A DNA stretch of 48,745 bases from JAIBJN01 sp963802795 (GTDB taxonomy: Bacteria; Actinomycetota; Thermoleophilia; Gaiellales; Gaiellaceae). Position numbers and translations under genes: made by a program. The stretch spans positions 1 through 48,745 of the forward strand of contig CAWDJV010000001.1 in NCBI GenBank assembly GCA_963802795.1, in the 5' to 3' direction. Of this stretch, positions 33,152 to 41,680 are shown in pieces (the stretch's first letter is position 1; every line of letters begins with the position of its first letter). The notes beneath the pieces were generated by a model that saw only the letters and a program-made list of their open reading frames with translations, was not told where the DNA came from and did no database searches.

Positions 33152-33909
33152 GCGCCTCCGGACCGAGGGCCGACCGGGAGCTGCTCCGACGCTACCACGA
33201 GGGCGGGGACCTCGAGGCGAGACAGCAGCTGATCGAGCAGTACCTGCCGCTCGTGCGCTCCCTGGCTCGTCGGTACGTGAACCGCGGCGAGCAGCTCGAG
33301 GATCTCGTGCAGGTCGGTTCCATCGGGCTGATCAAGGCGATCGACCGCTTCGACGTCGAGCGAGGAGTGGAGCTCACGACGTACGCGACGCCCAACATCA
33401 TCGGAGAGATCAAGCGCCACTTCCGGGACAAGGGCTGGTCGGTCCGCGTCCCACGCGGGCTCCAGGAGCTCAACGTCCGCCTCTCGCAGCTGCTCGAGCG
33501 GCTGACGGTGGAGCTGGAGCGCTCGCCGACGATCCCAGAGCTGGCCAAAGCGGCCGGCGTGACCGAGGAGGAGGTGCTCGAGGCGCTCGAATCGGGCCAG
33601 GCGTACACGACGGTCTCGCTCTCGGGGCCGGTGGGCCAGGGCGAGGAGGGCGAGCTCGATCCGCTGGAGTCGCTCGGCGAGCTCGAGCACGAGTACGAGA
33701 TCAGCGAGGACCGCGCCGTGCTGGCGCCCGGGCTGAGCATCCTCGACGAGCGCGAGCGGCGCATCCTGCACCTCCGCTTCTGGGGAGGGCTCACCCAGTC
33801 ACAGATCGCGCAGCAGGTCGGTATCTCGCAGATGCACGTCTCGCGGCTGATCCGCCGCTCGCTGGAAAAGGTCCGCGCGCACATCGCGGCCGGGCACGAG
33901 ACCTCGTAG
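33148..33909 (+). CDS. SigB/SigF-family alternative sigma factor
   Basis: A 253-residue sigma-70 factor with regions 2, 3 and 4 but no region 1.1. Region 2 holds EDLVQVGSIGLIKAIDRFD and ERGVELTTYATPNIIGEIKR (promoter melting and -10 contact); region 3 contains ERSPTIPELAKAAGVTEEEV; region 4 includes ILHLRFWGGLTQSQIAQQVG and ISQMHVSRLIRRSL (-35 helix-turn-helix). This matches general-stress or sporulation SigB/F/G factors. The start is TTG, overlapping the stop of the RsbW-like gene (TTGA). The organisation DUF948, anti-sigma, sigma implies post-translational control. No anti-anti-sigma gene is adjacent. Confidence 0.92.
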   Translation: MSASGPRADRELLRRYHEGGDLEARQQLIEQYLPLVRSLARRYVNRGEQLEDLVQVGSIGLIKAIDRFDVERGVELTTYATPNIIGEIKRHFRDKGWSVRVPRGLQELNVRLSQLLERLTVELERSPTIPELAKAAGVTEEEVLEALESGQAYTTVSLSGPVGQGEEGELDPLESLGELEHEYEISEDRAVLAPGLSILDERERRILHLRFWGGLTQSQIAQQVGISQMHVSRLIRRSLEKVRAHIAAGHETS

Positions 33910-33939
33910 CCCACAGCGGGCCTGGGCCTGATCCTGCCC

Positions 33940-34103
33940 AGGAGGGTTTGACGAAATATCGGCTGTGCCGCCGGGCCGCGCTGCTCGCCCCGATGCTGCG
34001 TCCTCAGTCGCGCCCGTAGCTTTGGCTACGCGCGCTCCCTGCGTCCTTGCCTCGGAACGACCATCGCACCCCGGCGACGAGCGACATTCCGCCAAACCCT
34101 CCT
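33940..34103. repeat. 164-base near-perfect palindrome (MITE-like or giant RNA hairpin)
   Basis: The arms 33940-34020 and 34025-34103 are inverted copies with a TTTG turn at 34021-34024. The outer 18 bases match at 16 positions (AGGAGGGTTTGaCGaAAT) and the inner GTAGC/GCTAC is perfect. Many differences between the arms are A/G or C/T, which become G-U pairs in RNA. It fills the gap between sigma factor and alaS; the right tip runs into the alaS -10 box. Confidence 0.65.
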
Positions 34104-34108
34104 AGAAT
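34103..34108 (+). promoter_or_regulatory. -10 box of a probable leaderless promoter (alaS)
   Basis: TAGAAT, six bases before ATG 34115; its first base is the last base of the palindrome, so the -35 region must lie within the palindrome arm. Confidence 0.55.
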
Positions 34109-34114
34109 CGGGGC

Positions 34115-36661
34115 ATGCGCACGTCCGCCGAGCTGCGGGAGGGCTTCCTCGCCTTCTTCGAGTCGAAGGGCCATCTCCGACGCCCGTCGGCCTCGCTGGT
34201 CCCGGCCACGTACGACCCCTCGGTGCTCCTGACGACGGCCGGGATGCAGCCCCTGAAGCCCTACTTCCTGGGCCTCGAAGAGCCCCCGGCGCGGCTGCTC
34301 GCGACGGTGCAGAAGTGCTTCCGGGCGACCGACATCGACGAGGTCGGGCTCACCGCGCGCCACCTGACCTTCTTCGAGATGCTCGGGAACTTCTCGCTGG
34401 GCGAGTACTTCAAGGACGGCGCCGCGGACCTCGCGTGGGAGTTCGTGACCGAGCACATGGGTCTCGAGCGCGAGCAGCTGTGGGCGACGGTCTTCGCGGG
34501 CGACCCTGAGCTCGGCCTCGGCGAGGATGCCGTCGCCGTCGCTGCGTGGGAGCGGATCGGGGTCCCGCCGGAGCGGATCGTCCGGCTTCCCCGCTCGGAG
34601 AACTTCTGGCAAGCGGGCCCGACGGGGCCGTGCGGGCCGTGCTCGGAGATCTACTTCGACCGCGGCCCCGAGCACGGCTGCGATCGACCCGACTGTGCGC
34701 CGGGCTGCGAGTGCGACCGGTTCCTGGAGGTGTGGAACCTCGTCTTCATGGAGTTCGACCTCGGCGACGACGGCACGCTGACCCCGCTTCCCAGCCAGAA
34801 CATCGACACTGGGCTCGGGGTCGAGCGCGGAGCGACCGTCCTCCAGGGCGTTCACTCGGTCTACGAGACCGACGGGTTCCAGCACGTCATGGACTGGATC
34901 GCGGCCGAGACGGGCACGCGCTACGGGGAGTCGGACGTCGTCACGAAGGCGCACCGGGTGCTCGCGGATCACGGGCGCGCGATGACCTTTCTCGTCGCGG
35001 ACGGGGTGACGCCGACGAACGAGGGCCGCGGTTACGTCCTCCGCCGCGTGATCAGGCGCGCGGTCGTGCACGGCCGCGACATCGGGCTCGAGGACTTCCT
35101 CCCACGGCTTGCGGACGTCGTCGTCGAGCAGATGGGCGACGTCTATCCGGAGCTCGTCGCCAACCGCTCCTCGATCGAGGAGATCCTCGGTGCCGAGGAG
35201 GCGCGGTTCGCGCGCACGCTCGCGGTCGGGCAGCGCTTCTTCGAGGAGGCCGCCGCGAAGGGCGCGATCTCCGGTGAGGACGCCTTCCGGCTGCACGACA
35301 CGTACGGCTTTCCGATCGAGCTGACGCGCGAGCGGGCCCGCGAGCGCGGCCTCGCGGTCGACGAGGAAGGCTTCGTGCGGCTGATGGCCGAGCAGCGCGA
35401 GCGGTCGCGGGCGGCGGCCGGGACGGGTGCCGGCGTCGAGCGCGCCGCGGAGTTCGCGCGCAAGGCCGGCTTCCAAACGGAGTTCGTCGGCTACGAGAAG
35501 CTCGACGTCCTCACGCAGATCGGCGCCCTCGAGGAGCTCGAGGAGGGCCTCTTCCTCGCCAAGCTCCGGGAGTCGCCGTTCTACCCGGAGGGCGGCGGCC
35601 AGGTCACCGACCAGGGCTGGATCGAGAAGGACGGCGCCCGCGCAGAGGTCGTCGGAGCCTTCCGCTTCGGCGACGACCAGGCGCTCCTCCTCGAGGGGGA
35701 GGGCTTCGCGCCCGGCGACCGCGTGCGCGCGGTCGTGCCGTGGAAGGTGCGCTTCCCGACCATGGCGAACCACACCGCGACCCACCTCCTCCACAAGGCG
35801 CTCCAGGAAGTGCTCGGCGACCACGTCCGGCAGGCGGGCTCCGCCGTCCGCCCCGACAAGCTCCGCTTCGACTTCACTCACCCGCAGGCTTTGAGCCCGG
35901 AGGAGCGCGAGCGGGTCGAGGAGATCGTCAACGAGCGTGTCTTCGAGAACCTCCCGGTGCGCGCCTTCCTGACACCGCTCGAGGAGGCTCGGAAGCTCGG
36001 GGCGATGATGCTCTTCGGCGAGAAGTACGGCGACATCGTGCGCGTGCTCGAGGTAGACGGCTTCTCGCGGGAGCTCTGCGGCGGAACGCACGTGCGGGCG
36101 ACCGCGGAGATCGGGCCCTTCGCGATCCTCTCCGAGGGGTCGGTCGGCTCCGGCGTCCGGCGGGTGGAGGCGGTGACCTCGGGTGAGGCGTTCGCCTATC
36201 TCCGCGGGCGCGCCCACGCCGCGGACGAGCTGCGGCGCGAGCTCGAGGACGCCCGCAGGGAGTCCCGGAAGGCACACGGGCCCGCGCCGGCGGCGGGCCC
36301 CGAGGTGGTGGACGAACGGAGGCAGAAGGCCGGCGACGTCGAGGTGATCGTCATGGAGCTCGCGACCTCGACGGCCGAGGCGCTCCTCGAGCTCTCGGAC
36401 AGCCTCAAGCAGAAGCACGCTCCGGCCGCGGTCGTCCTGGGGGCGCGGGAGGACGGGCGCGCCCACCTCGTCGTCAACCTCGACCGCTCGCTCGAGGAGC
36501 GTGGGATCGACGCGGTTCAGGTGGTGCGCCAGGCGGCCGCGCTGGTCGGCGGCGGCGGCGGCGGCCGCGCGACCATGGCCCGGGCCGGAGGGCGGGACCC
36601 CGAGCGGCTCGCGGAGGCCCTGGCCGAGGCGGAGAAGGCCCTGCTCGATGCCTTGCGTTAG
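34115..36661 (+). CDS. alaS: Alanyl-tRNA synthetase
   Basis: AlaRS, 848 residues, with catalytic class II domain (TTAGMQPLKPYFLG; HLTFFEMLGNFSLGEYFK), the Cys-rich CDRPDCAPGCECDRFLEVWN segment common in bacterial AlaRS, helical tRNA-recognition domain, editing domain with zinc ligands HTATHLLH and CGGTH, and the C-terminal C-Ala domain ending GGGGGGRATMARAGG. Length is slightly short of the usual 870 but no domain is missing. It is transcribed from a TAGAAT box and shares no overlap with upstream genes. The next gene ruvX has its own promoter 35 bases downstream. Confidence 0.96.
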   Translation: MRTSAELREGFLAFFESKGHLRRPSASLVPATYDPSVLLTTAGMQPLKPYFLGLEEPPARLLATVQKCFRATDIDEVGLTARHLTFFEMLGNFSLGEYFKDGAADLAWEFVTEHMGLEREQLWATVFAGDPELGLGEDAVAVAAWERIGVPPERIVRLPRSENFWQAGPTGPCGPCSEIYFDRGPEHGCDRPDCAPGCECDRFLEVWNLVFMEFDLGDDGTLTPLPSQNIDTGLGVERGATVLQGVHSVYETDGFQHVMDWIAAETGTRYGESDVVTKAHRVLADHGRAMTFLVADGVTPTNEGRGYVLRRVIRRAVVHGRDIGLEDFLPRLADVVVEQMGDVYPELVANRSSIEEILGAEEARFARTLAVGQRFFEEAAAKGAISGEDAFRLHDTYGFPIELTRERARERGLAVDEEGFVRLMAEQRERSRAAAGTGAGVERAAEFARKAGFQTEFVGYEKLDVLTQIGALEELEEGLFLAKLRESPFYPEGGGQVTDQGWIEKDGARAEVVGAFRFGDDQALLLEGEGFAPGDRVRAVVPWKVRFPTMANHTATHLLHKALQEVLGDHVRQAGSAVRPDKLRFDFTHPQALSPEERERVEEIVNERVFENLPVRAFLTPLEEARKLGAMMLFGEKYGDIVRVLEVDGFSRELCGGTHVRATAEIGPFAILSEGSVGSGVRRVEAVTSGEAFAYLRGRAHAADELRRELEDARRESRKAHGPAPAAGPEVVDERRQKAGDVEVIVMELATSTAEALLELSDSLKQKHAPAAVVLGAREDGRAHLVVNLDRSLEERGIDAVQVVRQAAALVGGGGGGRATMARAGGRDPERLAEALAEAEKALLDALR

Positions 36662-36680
36662 TGCCCTCTAGGGAGCGGAC

Positions 36681-36686
36681 TAGAAT
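36681..36686 (+). promoter_or_regulatory. -10 box of a probable leaderless promoter (ruvX)
   Basis: TAGAAT, nine bases before GTG 36696. Confidence 0.5.
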
Positions 36687-36695
36687 CGCCCGGCG

Positions 36696-37094
36696 GTGAA
36701 GGTCCTCGCTCTCGACTACGGCTCCGCGCGCACCGGAGTGGCCGTTTCCGATCCCACGGGCACGCTGGCACGTCCGCTGGGGGTCGTCGAGCGGGTCGGC
36801 AGCGAGGCCGGGCTCGCCCGCGTCCTCGAGCTCGCCCACGAGGAGGGTGTCGAGCTGATCGTCGTCGGCCTGCCGGTGACGCTTCGCGGCGAGCTCGGCG
36901 CGCAGGCAAAGGAGACCGAGCGATTCGTGGAACGGCTGCGCGCCGCGGCCGGCGTCCCCGTGGAGAGCTTCGACGAGCGCTTCACGACGGCCCTGGCCCG
37001 CGCCGGAGGGCCGAGCGCCCCCGAGGACGCCGCTGCAGCCGCCCATCTGCTCACGAGCTACCTGCAGTGGAAGACGAACGCCCGCCCGAGGTAA
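36696..37094 (+). CDS. ruvX: Putative pre-16S rRNA nuclease YqgF/RuvX
   Basis: A 132-residue RNase H-fold protein. The first acidic residue is in VLALDYGSARTGVAVSDPTG, the second in ELIVVGLPVTLRGELGAQAK, and the third in PVESFDERFTTALA, as in YqgF. The C-terminus EDAAAAAHLLTSYLQ also fits. It matures the 5' end of 16S rRNA in other bacteria. The alaS-ruvX-mltG-aro order is conserved in many Gram-positive and actinobacterial genomes. The mltG GTG lies 28 bases inside the end of this gene. Confidence 0.92.
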   Translation: MKVLALDYGSARTGVAVSDPTGTLARPLGVVERVGSEAGLARVLELAHEEGVELIVVGLPVTLRGELGAQAKETERFVERLRAAAGVPVESFDERFTTALARAGGPSAPEDAAAAAHLLTSYLQWKTNARPR

Positions 37095-37993
37095 GGCGCG
37101 ACCACCGTCGGCACGGCGGCCGGCTCGGCGCCCTTCTCGGGGTCGTGATCGGCTTCGGCCTGGCCGCCGCCATCGGCTGGGCCGTCGTCGAAAGGGGCGG
37201 CGGCGAAGGGAACACGGCGGCCGCGGACCCGAGCACGGCGGCGACCAAGACGGCGCCGCCCGATCCCATCCTCAGGATCATCTTCCCGGAGGGCTTCACC
37301 CGCGGGCAGATGGCCCAGCGCATCACGGCGGTGAACGAGATCGCCGCGGAGGAGCGAGACATCACGACTTCCCTCGACCCGCGTGCCTACCTCCGCTCCA
37401 CGGCGCGCGTGCAGAAGAGGTTCCTTCCCGAGGGCTTCCGACGCGCCGACGCGCCGAACCTCGAGGGCTTCCTGTTCCCGGCCACGTACGAGTTCGTCGA
37501 GGACACGATCGCGCGGGAGCTCGTCGAGCTCCAGCTGCTGGCCTTCGACGACGCCTGGGTACGGGTGGACATGACCTACGCGCGGCGGCGGAAGCTGACG
37601 CCCTACGACGTGCTCATCATCGCCTCGATGATCGAGAAGGAGGTGGTGGTGCCGCGCGAGCGGGCGCTCGTCGCCGCAGTCATCTACAACCGGCTCAAGA
37701 GGGGGATGCCGCTCGGGATCGACGCCACGATCCGCTACGGGCTCGACATCCCGCCCACGGAGGCGATCACGCAGCAGCAGCTCGACTCCGACAACCCGTA
37801 CAACACGAGGAGGTTCCCGGGGCTTCCCCCGACGCCGATCGCGAATCCCGGGCTCGCCGCCATCCAGGCGGCCGCGCACCCGGCCGACGTGAACTACCTC
37901 TACTTCGTGCGCAAGGCCGACTGCAGGAGCCACTTCTTCACGCGGAGCGAGCGCGAGTTCCATGCCTATCCGCGCGAGGGACTCCAGTGCTGA
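37067..37993 (+). CDS. mltG: Endolytic murein transglycosylase MltG
   Basis: MltG cleaves nascent glycan strands at the membrane and sets their length. The 308-residue protein has a cytoplasmic basic start, one membrane helix (GALLGVVIGFGLAAAIGWAV), and a YceG fold with LEGFLFPATYEF, the catalytic Glu in LIIASMIEKEVVVPRERALV, NRLKRGMPLGIDATIRYGL, and PTPIANPGLAAIQAAAHPA. All key motifs are present. The GTG start overlaps ruvX and its stop overlaps aroE (GTGCTGA), so it is embedded in a continuous operon. Confidence 0.94.
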   Translation: MEDERPPEVRRDHRRHGGRLGALLGVVIGFGLAAAIGWAVVERGGGEGNTAAADPSTAATKTAPPDPILRIIFPEGFTRGQMAQRITAVNEIAAEERDITTSLDPRAYLRSTARVQKRFLPEGFRRADAPNLEGFLFPATYEFVEDTIARELVELQLLAFDDAWVRVDMTYARRRKLTPYDVLIIASMIEKEVVVPRERALVAAVIYNRLKRGMPLGIDATIRYGLDIPPTEAITQQQLDSDNPYNTRRFPGLPPTPIANPGLAAIQAAAHPADVNYLYFVRKADCRSHFFTRSEREFHAYPREGLQC

Positions 37994-38799
37994 GCGGGAC
38001 GACGACCCTCGTCGGGCTGCTCCGCCATCCGCTCAGGGACTCGCTCTCGCCGCCCATGCAGAACGCCGCGTTCGAGGCGGCGGGGCTCGACTGGGCCTAC
38101 GTGGCGCTCGGGGTCGAGCCCGCTCGGCTGGAGGCGGCCGTCGAGGGCCTGGTCGCGCTCGGCTTCCGCGGCGCCAACGTCACCATCCCGCACAAGACCG
38201 GCGTCCTCGCCTACTGCGACGAGCTCGACCCGGTCGCCGAGCGCTGCGGCTCCGTCAACACGCTCGTCGTCAGCGAGGGCCGCGTTCTCGGCTCGAGCAC
38301 CGACGGCGAAGCGGTGACGGGGGCGGTGGAGTCGGAAGGAGCACGCGCCCTCGTGCTCGGCGCCGGCGGAGCGGCGCAGGCCGTCGCGACGGCGCTCGCC
38401 GACGCCGGTTGCGCCTCCGTCCGGATCGCGGCCCGCTCGCAGGAGCGGGCGCACGGGCTCGCCGTGAGGCTGCGCGGGCTCGTGCCGGAGCGGCCGGCGA
38501 CGGCGGACGAGAGCTGGCCTCCGGTGGCCGGCGACGCCGACCTCGTCGTCAACGCGACGCCGGTGCGGGACGACCCGCTCGTCGAGCTCGGCGCGGTCCG
38601 GCAGGTGGTCGATCTCGCCTACCGGCCGGACGGCGGCGACACGGCGCTCGTGGCGGCGGCGCGCGAGGCGGGCTGCGAGCGAGTCGTGGACGGGCTCGAC
38701 GTCCTCGTCGCGCAGGGCGCCGCCTCTTTCTCGCGCTGGACGGGGCTCGAGGCGCCCGTCGAGATCATGCAGTCCGCAGTCCGTAGGCTTCGCGTATGA
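37987..38799 (+). CDS. aroE: Shikimate dehydrogenase
   Basis: AroE reduces 3-dehydroshikimate to shikimate with NADPH. The 270 residues include the substrate motif LSPPMQNAAFEAAGLDWAYV, the catalytic Lys in GANVTIPHKTGVL, Asp in STDGEAV, the dinucleotide fold VLGAGGAAQAVATAL, and the terminal GLDVLVAQGAASFSRWTG. The adenine-phosphate-binding ARSQERA follows the glycine motif. GTG start overlaps mltG; stop overlaps aroC ATG (ATGA). Confidence 0.94.
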   Translation: MLSGTTTLVGLLRHPLRDSLSPPMQNAAFEAAGLDWAYVALGVEPARLEAAVEGLVALGFRGANVTIPHKTGVLAYCDELDPVAERCGSVNTLVVSEGRVLGSSTDGEAVTGAVESEGARALVLGAGGAAQAVATALADAGCASVRIAARSQERAHGLAVRLRGLVPERPATADESWPPVAGDADLVVNATPVRDDPLVELGAVRQVVDLAYRPDGGDTALVAAAREAGCERVVDGLDVLVAQGAASFSRWTGLEAPVEIMQSAVRRLRV

Positions 38800-39875
38800 C
38801 GCTCACGTTGACGACCGCGGGCGAGTCGCACGGCCCGGCGCTCGTCGCGATCGTCACCGGGCTCCCGGCCGGGCTCGTCCTCGACCGGGCGGCCGTCGAG
38901 GCGGACCTCCGGCGGCGGCAACAGGGCTACGGGCGCAGTCCGCGCCAGCAGATCGAGACGGACGAGGTCGAGGTGCTCGCCGGCCTCCGGCATGGGCGCA
39001 CGCTGGGGACGCCGCTCGCGCTCGTCGTTCGCAACCGCGACCACAGGAACTGGACATGGGGCATGAGCCCCTGGCCGCCCGAGGGCGAGCCGACGGGGAA
39101 GGGCAAGGAGGCGGTGACGCTTCCGCGGCCCGGCCACGCCGATCTCGCGGGCGCCATGAAGTACGGGCTCTCCGACGTCCGCGACGCGCTCGAAAGGGCC
39201 AGCGCGCGGCACACCGCAGCCGTCGTCGCGGCCGGGGCCGTGGCGAAGGCGCTGCTCGCGGAGATCGGCGTCGACGTCGAGGGCCGCGTCGTCACGGAGG
39301 AGCTGGAGGAGCGAATCGACGAGGCTCGGGCCGAACGGGACACGGTCGGCGGCGTCGTGGAGGTGCGCGCGCGCGCGGTCCCGCCCGGCCTCGGCTCCTA
39401 CGCGGCGAAGCACGAGCGGCTCGACGCGCGGCTTGCCTGGACGCTCATGGGGACGCAGGCGGTGAAGGGCGTGGAGGTGGGGGAGGGCTTCGCGCTCGCG
39501 GGCCTGCGCGGCTCGGAGGCCCACGACGAGATCCTCCGCGACGAGGGCGGCTACCGGCGCGAGACGAACCGCGCCGGCGGGATCGAAGCCGGCGTCTCGA
39601 ACGGCGAGGAGATCGTCGTCCGCGCGGCCATGAAGCCGCTGCCGACGCTCATGAAGCCGCTCCGCTCCGCCGACCTGGAGACCGGCGAGCCGGCACAGGC
39701 GCTGGTGGAGCGCTCCGACGTGGCCGCCGTCGAGGCGCTCGCCGTCGTCGCAGAGGCCTGTGTGGCCTTCGAGCTCGCGGGCGCCGCGCGGGAGAAGTTC
39801 GGCGGCGACGCGCTCGAGGACTTCGTGGGCGCGTGGCGGGCGTACGTGGAGCGGATCCCCTGGTCGGCGCGCTAG
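38796..39875 (+). CDS. aroC: Chorismate synthase
   Basis: AroC makes chorismate from 5-enolpyruvylshikimate-3-phosphate using reduced FMN. The 359-residue protein has the N-terminal LTTAGESHGPALVAIVTGLP, FMN-contact RRRQQGYGRSPRQQIETDEV, RPGHADLAGAMKYG, DVRDALERASARHTAAVVAA (conserved R and His) and the C-terminal RSDVAAVEALAVVAEAC signature. All known active-site residues are present. The next gene, aroKB, starts in another frame inside the last 43 bases. Confidence 0.95.
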   Translation: MTLTLTTAGESHGPALVAIVTGLPAGLVLDRAAVEADLRRRQQGYGRSPRQQIETDEVEVLAGLRHGRTLGTPLALVVRNRDHRNWTWGMSPWPPEGEPTGKGKEAVTLPRPGHADLAGAMKYGLSDVRDALERASARHTAAVVAAGAVAKALLAEIGVDVEGRVVTEELEERIDEARAERDTVGGVVEVRARAVPPGLGSYAAKHERLDARLAWTLMGTQAVKGVEVGEGFALAGLRGSEAHDEILRDEGGYRRETNRAGGIEAGVSNGEEIVVRAAMKPLPTLMKPLRSADLETGEPAQALVERSDVAAVEALAVVAEACVAFELAGAAREKFGGDALEDFVGAWRAYVERIPWSAR

Positions 39876-41242
39876 GCCGGCACATTGCGCTGACCGGCTT
39901 CATGGGGGCCGGCAAGTCGACCGTGGGCGAACGCGTGGCAGAGCTGACCGCGCGGCCGTTCGTCGACCTCGACCGCCTCATCGAGCGCCGGCACGGGCCG
40001 ATCCCCACTCTCTTCGAGCGCGGCGAAGCCGAGTTCCGCCGGATCGAGGAGGAGACGCTCGCGGAGGCGCTGGCCGGTCCGGACTCGGTCGTCGCCCTGG
40101 GCGGCGGTGCCGTCCTCTCGCCCCTCAATCGCGAGCGGCTGGCCGCGCGCGCGTTCACCGTCTATCTCGACGTCGGCGTCGAGACCGCCTGGGAGCGCGT
40201 GCGCGGCTCGGACCGTCCCCTCGCTCGGCGCGAGAGCGACTTTCGGAAGCTTTACGAGTCGCGGCAGGCCGTCTACGCGGACGCGGCGGATGCGGTCGCG
40301 TCGTCGGTCGCCGACGTGTTGCTCGCATGCCTTCGGATCGAGGTCGGACGAGACACGCTGGCGGGCCCGAGGTGGCACGAGCCGGCCGTGCTCATAGCGG
40401 ACGAGCTGGTACTCGGGAAGCACCGCTGCGGGCTCTTCGCCGACCCCTCCGTCCATCGACTGAAAGGAGGCGAGGGGGCCAAGACGCTCGCCGCCGTCGA
40501 GCGACTCTGGAGCGAGCTCACGATCGGACGCGACGGTTGGGTCGTCGCCTTCGGGGGCGGGTCGATCACCGACGTCACGGGCTTCGTGGCGGCGACGTAC
40601 CTCCGCGGCGTGCGCTGGGTCGCCGTCCCGACCACGTTGACCGGGCAGGTCGACGCAGCCATCGGCGGCAAGACGGGGATCAACACCGCCGGCGGCAAGA
40701 ACCTGGCCGGCGCCTTCCACTTTCCCGAGCACGTCGTCATCGACCCGGACGTGCTCGCCACGCTTCCCGAGGGGGAGCGACGGGCGGGCATGGCCGAGGT
40801 GGTGAAGTCCGGGCTGCTCGCGGGGCACGAGGTCTGGAAGCTCGCCGAGGAGGAGATGGTCCGCGCCTGCGCCGCGTACAAGGCAGGTGTCGTCCTCTCG
40901 GACCCCTACGAGACCGAGGGACGGCGGGCGTGGCTCAACCTCGGGCACACCTTCGCGCACGCGCTCGAGGCCGGCTCCGGCTACAGGGTCCCGCACGGCG
41001 AGGCGGTGGCGCTCGGGCTCCTCGCCGCGCTTCGCCTCTCCGGGCAGCCGACCGATGCGGTCGAGGAGCTGCTCTCGCCGAAGCCGGTCGAGGCAGACCT
41101 CGACGCCGCCTGGGCCGCGCTCAAGCGCGACAAGAAGGGCGAAGGGGTGTTCGTCCTCCTCGAGGCGCCGGGAAAGCCCGTCCTGACGACCGTGACCGAC
41201 GCCGAGGCGCGCTCCGGGCTGGCCGCTTTGATCCGGCAGTAG
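39833..41242 (+). CDS. aroKB: Fused shikimate kinase and 3-dehydroquinate synthase
   Basis: One 469-codon frame joins shikimate kinase (about residues 15-175; Walker A GFMGAGKSTVGE, DLDRLIERRHG, ALGGGAVL) to dehydroquinate synthase (about 180-470; GGGSITDVTGFVAATYLRGV, VPTTLTGQVDAAIGGKTGIN, NLGHTFAHALEAGSGYRVPH, the last holding the zinc His). AroB normally makes dehydroquinate; AroK phosphorylates shikimate. The junction lacks an internal stop or start. The start codon is uncertain: GTG 39833 has GAGGA upstream, but the conserved kinase N-terminus begins near 39884 where only ATT is available. Confidence 0.9.
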   Translation: MAGVRGADPLVGALGRHIALTGFMGAGKSTVGERVAELTARPFVDLDRLIERRHGPIPTLFERGEAEFRRIEEETLAEALAGPDSVVALGGGAVLSPLNRERLAARAFTVYLDVGVETAWERVRGSDRPLARRESDFRKLYESRQAVYADAADAVASSVADVLLACLRIEVGRDTLAGPRWHEPAVLIADELVLGKHRCGLFADPSVHRLKGGEGAKTLAAVERLWSELTIGRDGWVVAFGGGSITDVTGFVAATYLRGVRWVAVPTTLTGQVDAAIGGKTGINTAGGKNLAGAFHFPEHVVIDPDVLATLPEGERRAGMAEVVKSGLLAGHEVWKLAEEEMVRACAAYKAGVVLSDPYETEGRRAWLNLGHTFAHALEAGSGYRVPHGEAVALGLLAALRLSGQPTDAVEELLSPKPVEADLDAAWAALKRDKKGEGVFVLLEAPGKPVLTTVTDAEARSGLAALIRQ

Positions 41243-41245
41243 ACT
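41240..41245 (+). promoter_or_regulatory. -10 box of a probable leaderless promoter (aroQ)
   Basis: TAGACT, six bases before GTG 41252, overlapping the aroKB stop. Confidence 0.4.
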
Positions 41246-41251
41246 CGGCGG

Positions 41252-41680
41252 GTGCAGATGGCAGTGCTGAACGGGGTCAACCTCGACATGCTCGGACGGC
41301 GCGACCCGGAGGTGTACGGCGGCCTGAGCCTCGGTGAGCTGGAGACGCGCATCTACTCGTGGGCGCGCGAGCTCGACTGCTCGGCGCGCTGCTTCCAGAC
41401 GAATCACGAGGGCCAGTTCGTGGAGTGGTGCCACGACACGCTCCGGTGGGCGAACGGGCTCGTCGTCAACCCCGGCGCCTGGAGCCACTACAGCTACGCG
41501 ATCCGCGACGCGCTCGAGCTCTGCAGCGTGCCCGTCGTCGAGGTGCACCTCTCGAACGTCGAGGAGCGCGAGGAGTGGCGGCGCCGCTCCGTGATCGCCG
41601 ACGTGGTCGCGCACCGCATCGTCGGCAAAGGGCCCGACGGCTACCGCGAGGCGCTCACGTACCTGAAGGAGCACGCGTGA
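41252..41680 (+). CDS. aroQ: Type II 3-dehydroquinate dehydratase
   Basis: The 142-residue enzyme dehydrates 3-dehydroquinate to 3-dehydroshikimate. Motifs: LNGVNLDMLGRRDPEVYGG (with the catalytic Tyr), CFQTNHEGQFVEWCHD, VVNPGAWSHYSYAIRDALEL and VVEVHLSNVEEREEWRRRSV. All the type II residues including the His of EVHLSN are there; the family NPGAYTH is here NPGAWSH. GTG at 41252 is preferred; ATG at 41258 is an alternative. The stop overlaps the GTG of the peptidase gene. Confidence 0.93.
   Translation: MQMAVLNGVNLDMLGRRDPEVYGGLSLGELETRIYSWARELDCSARCFQTNHEGQFVEWCHDTLRWANGLVVNPGAWSHYSYAIRDALELCSVPVVEVHLSNVEEREEWRRRSVIADVVAHRIVGKGPDGYREALTYLKEHA

Noticed and set aside
34004..36466. 820-codon minus-strand frame opposite alaS
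   Set aside because: Antisense shadow of alaS; no homology-like pattern.
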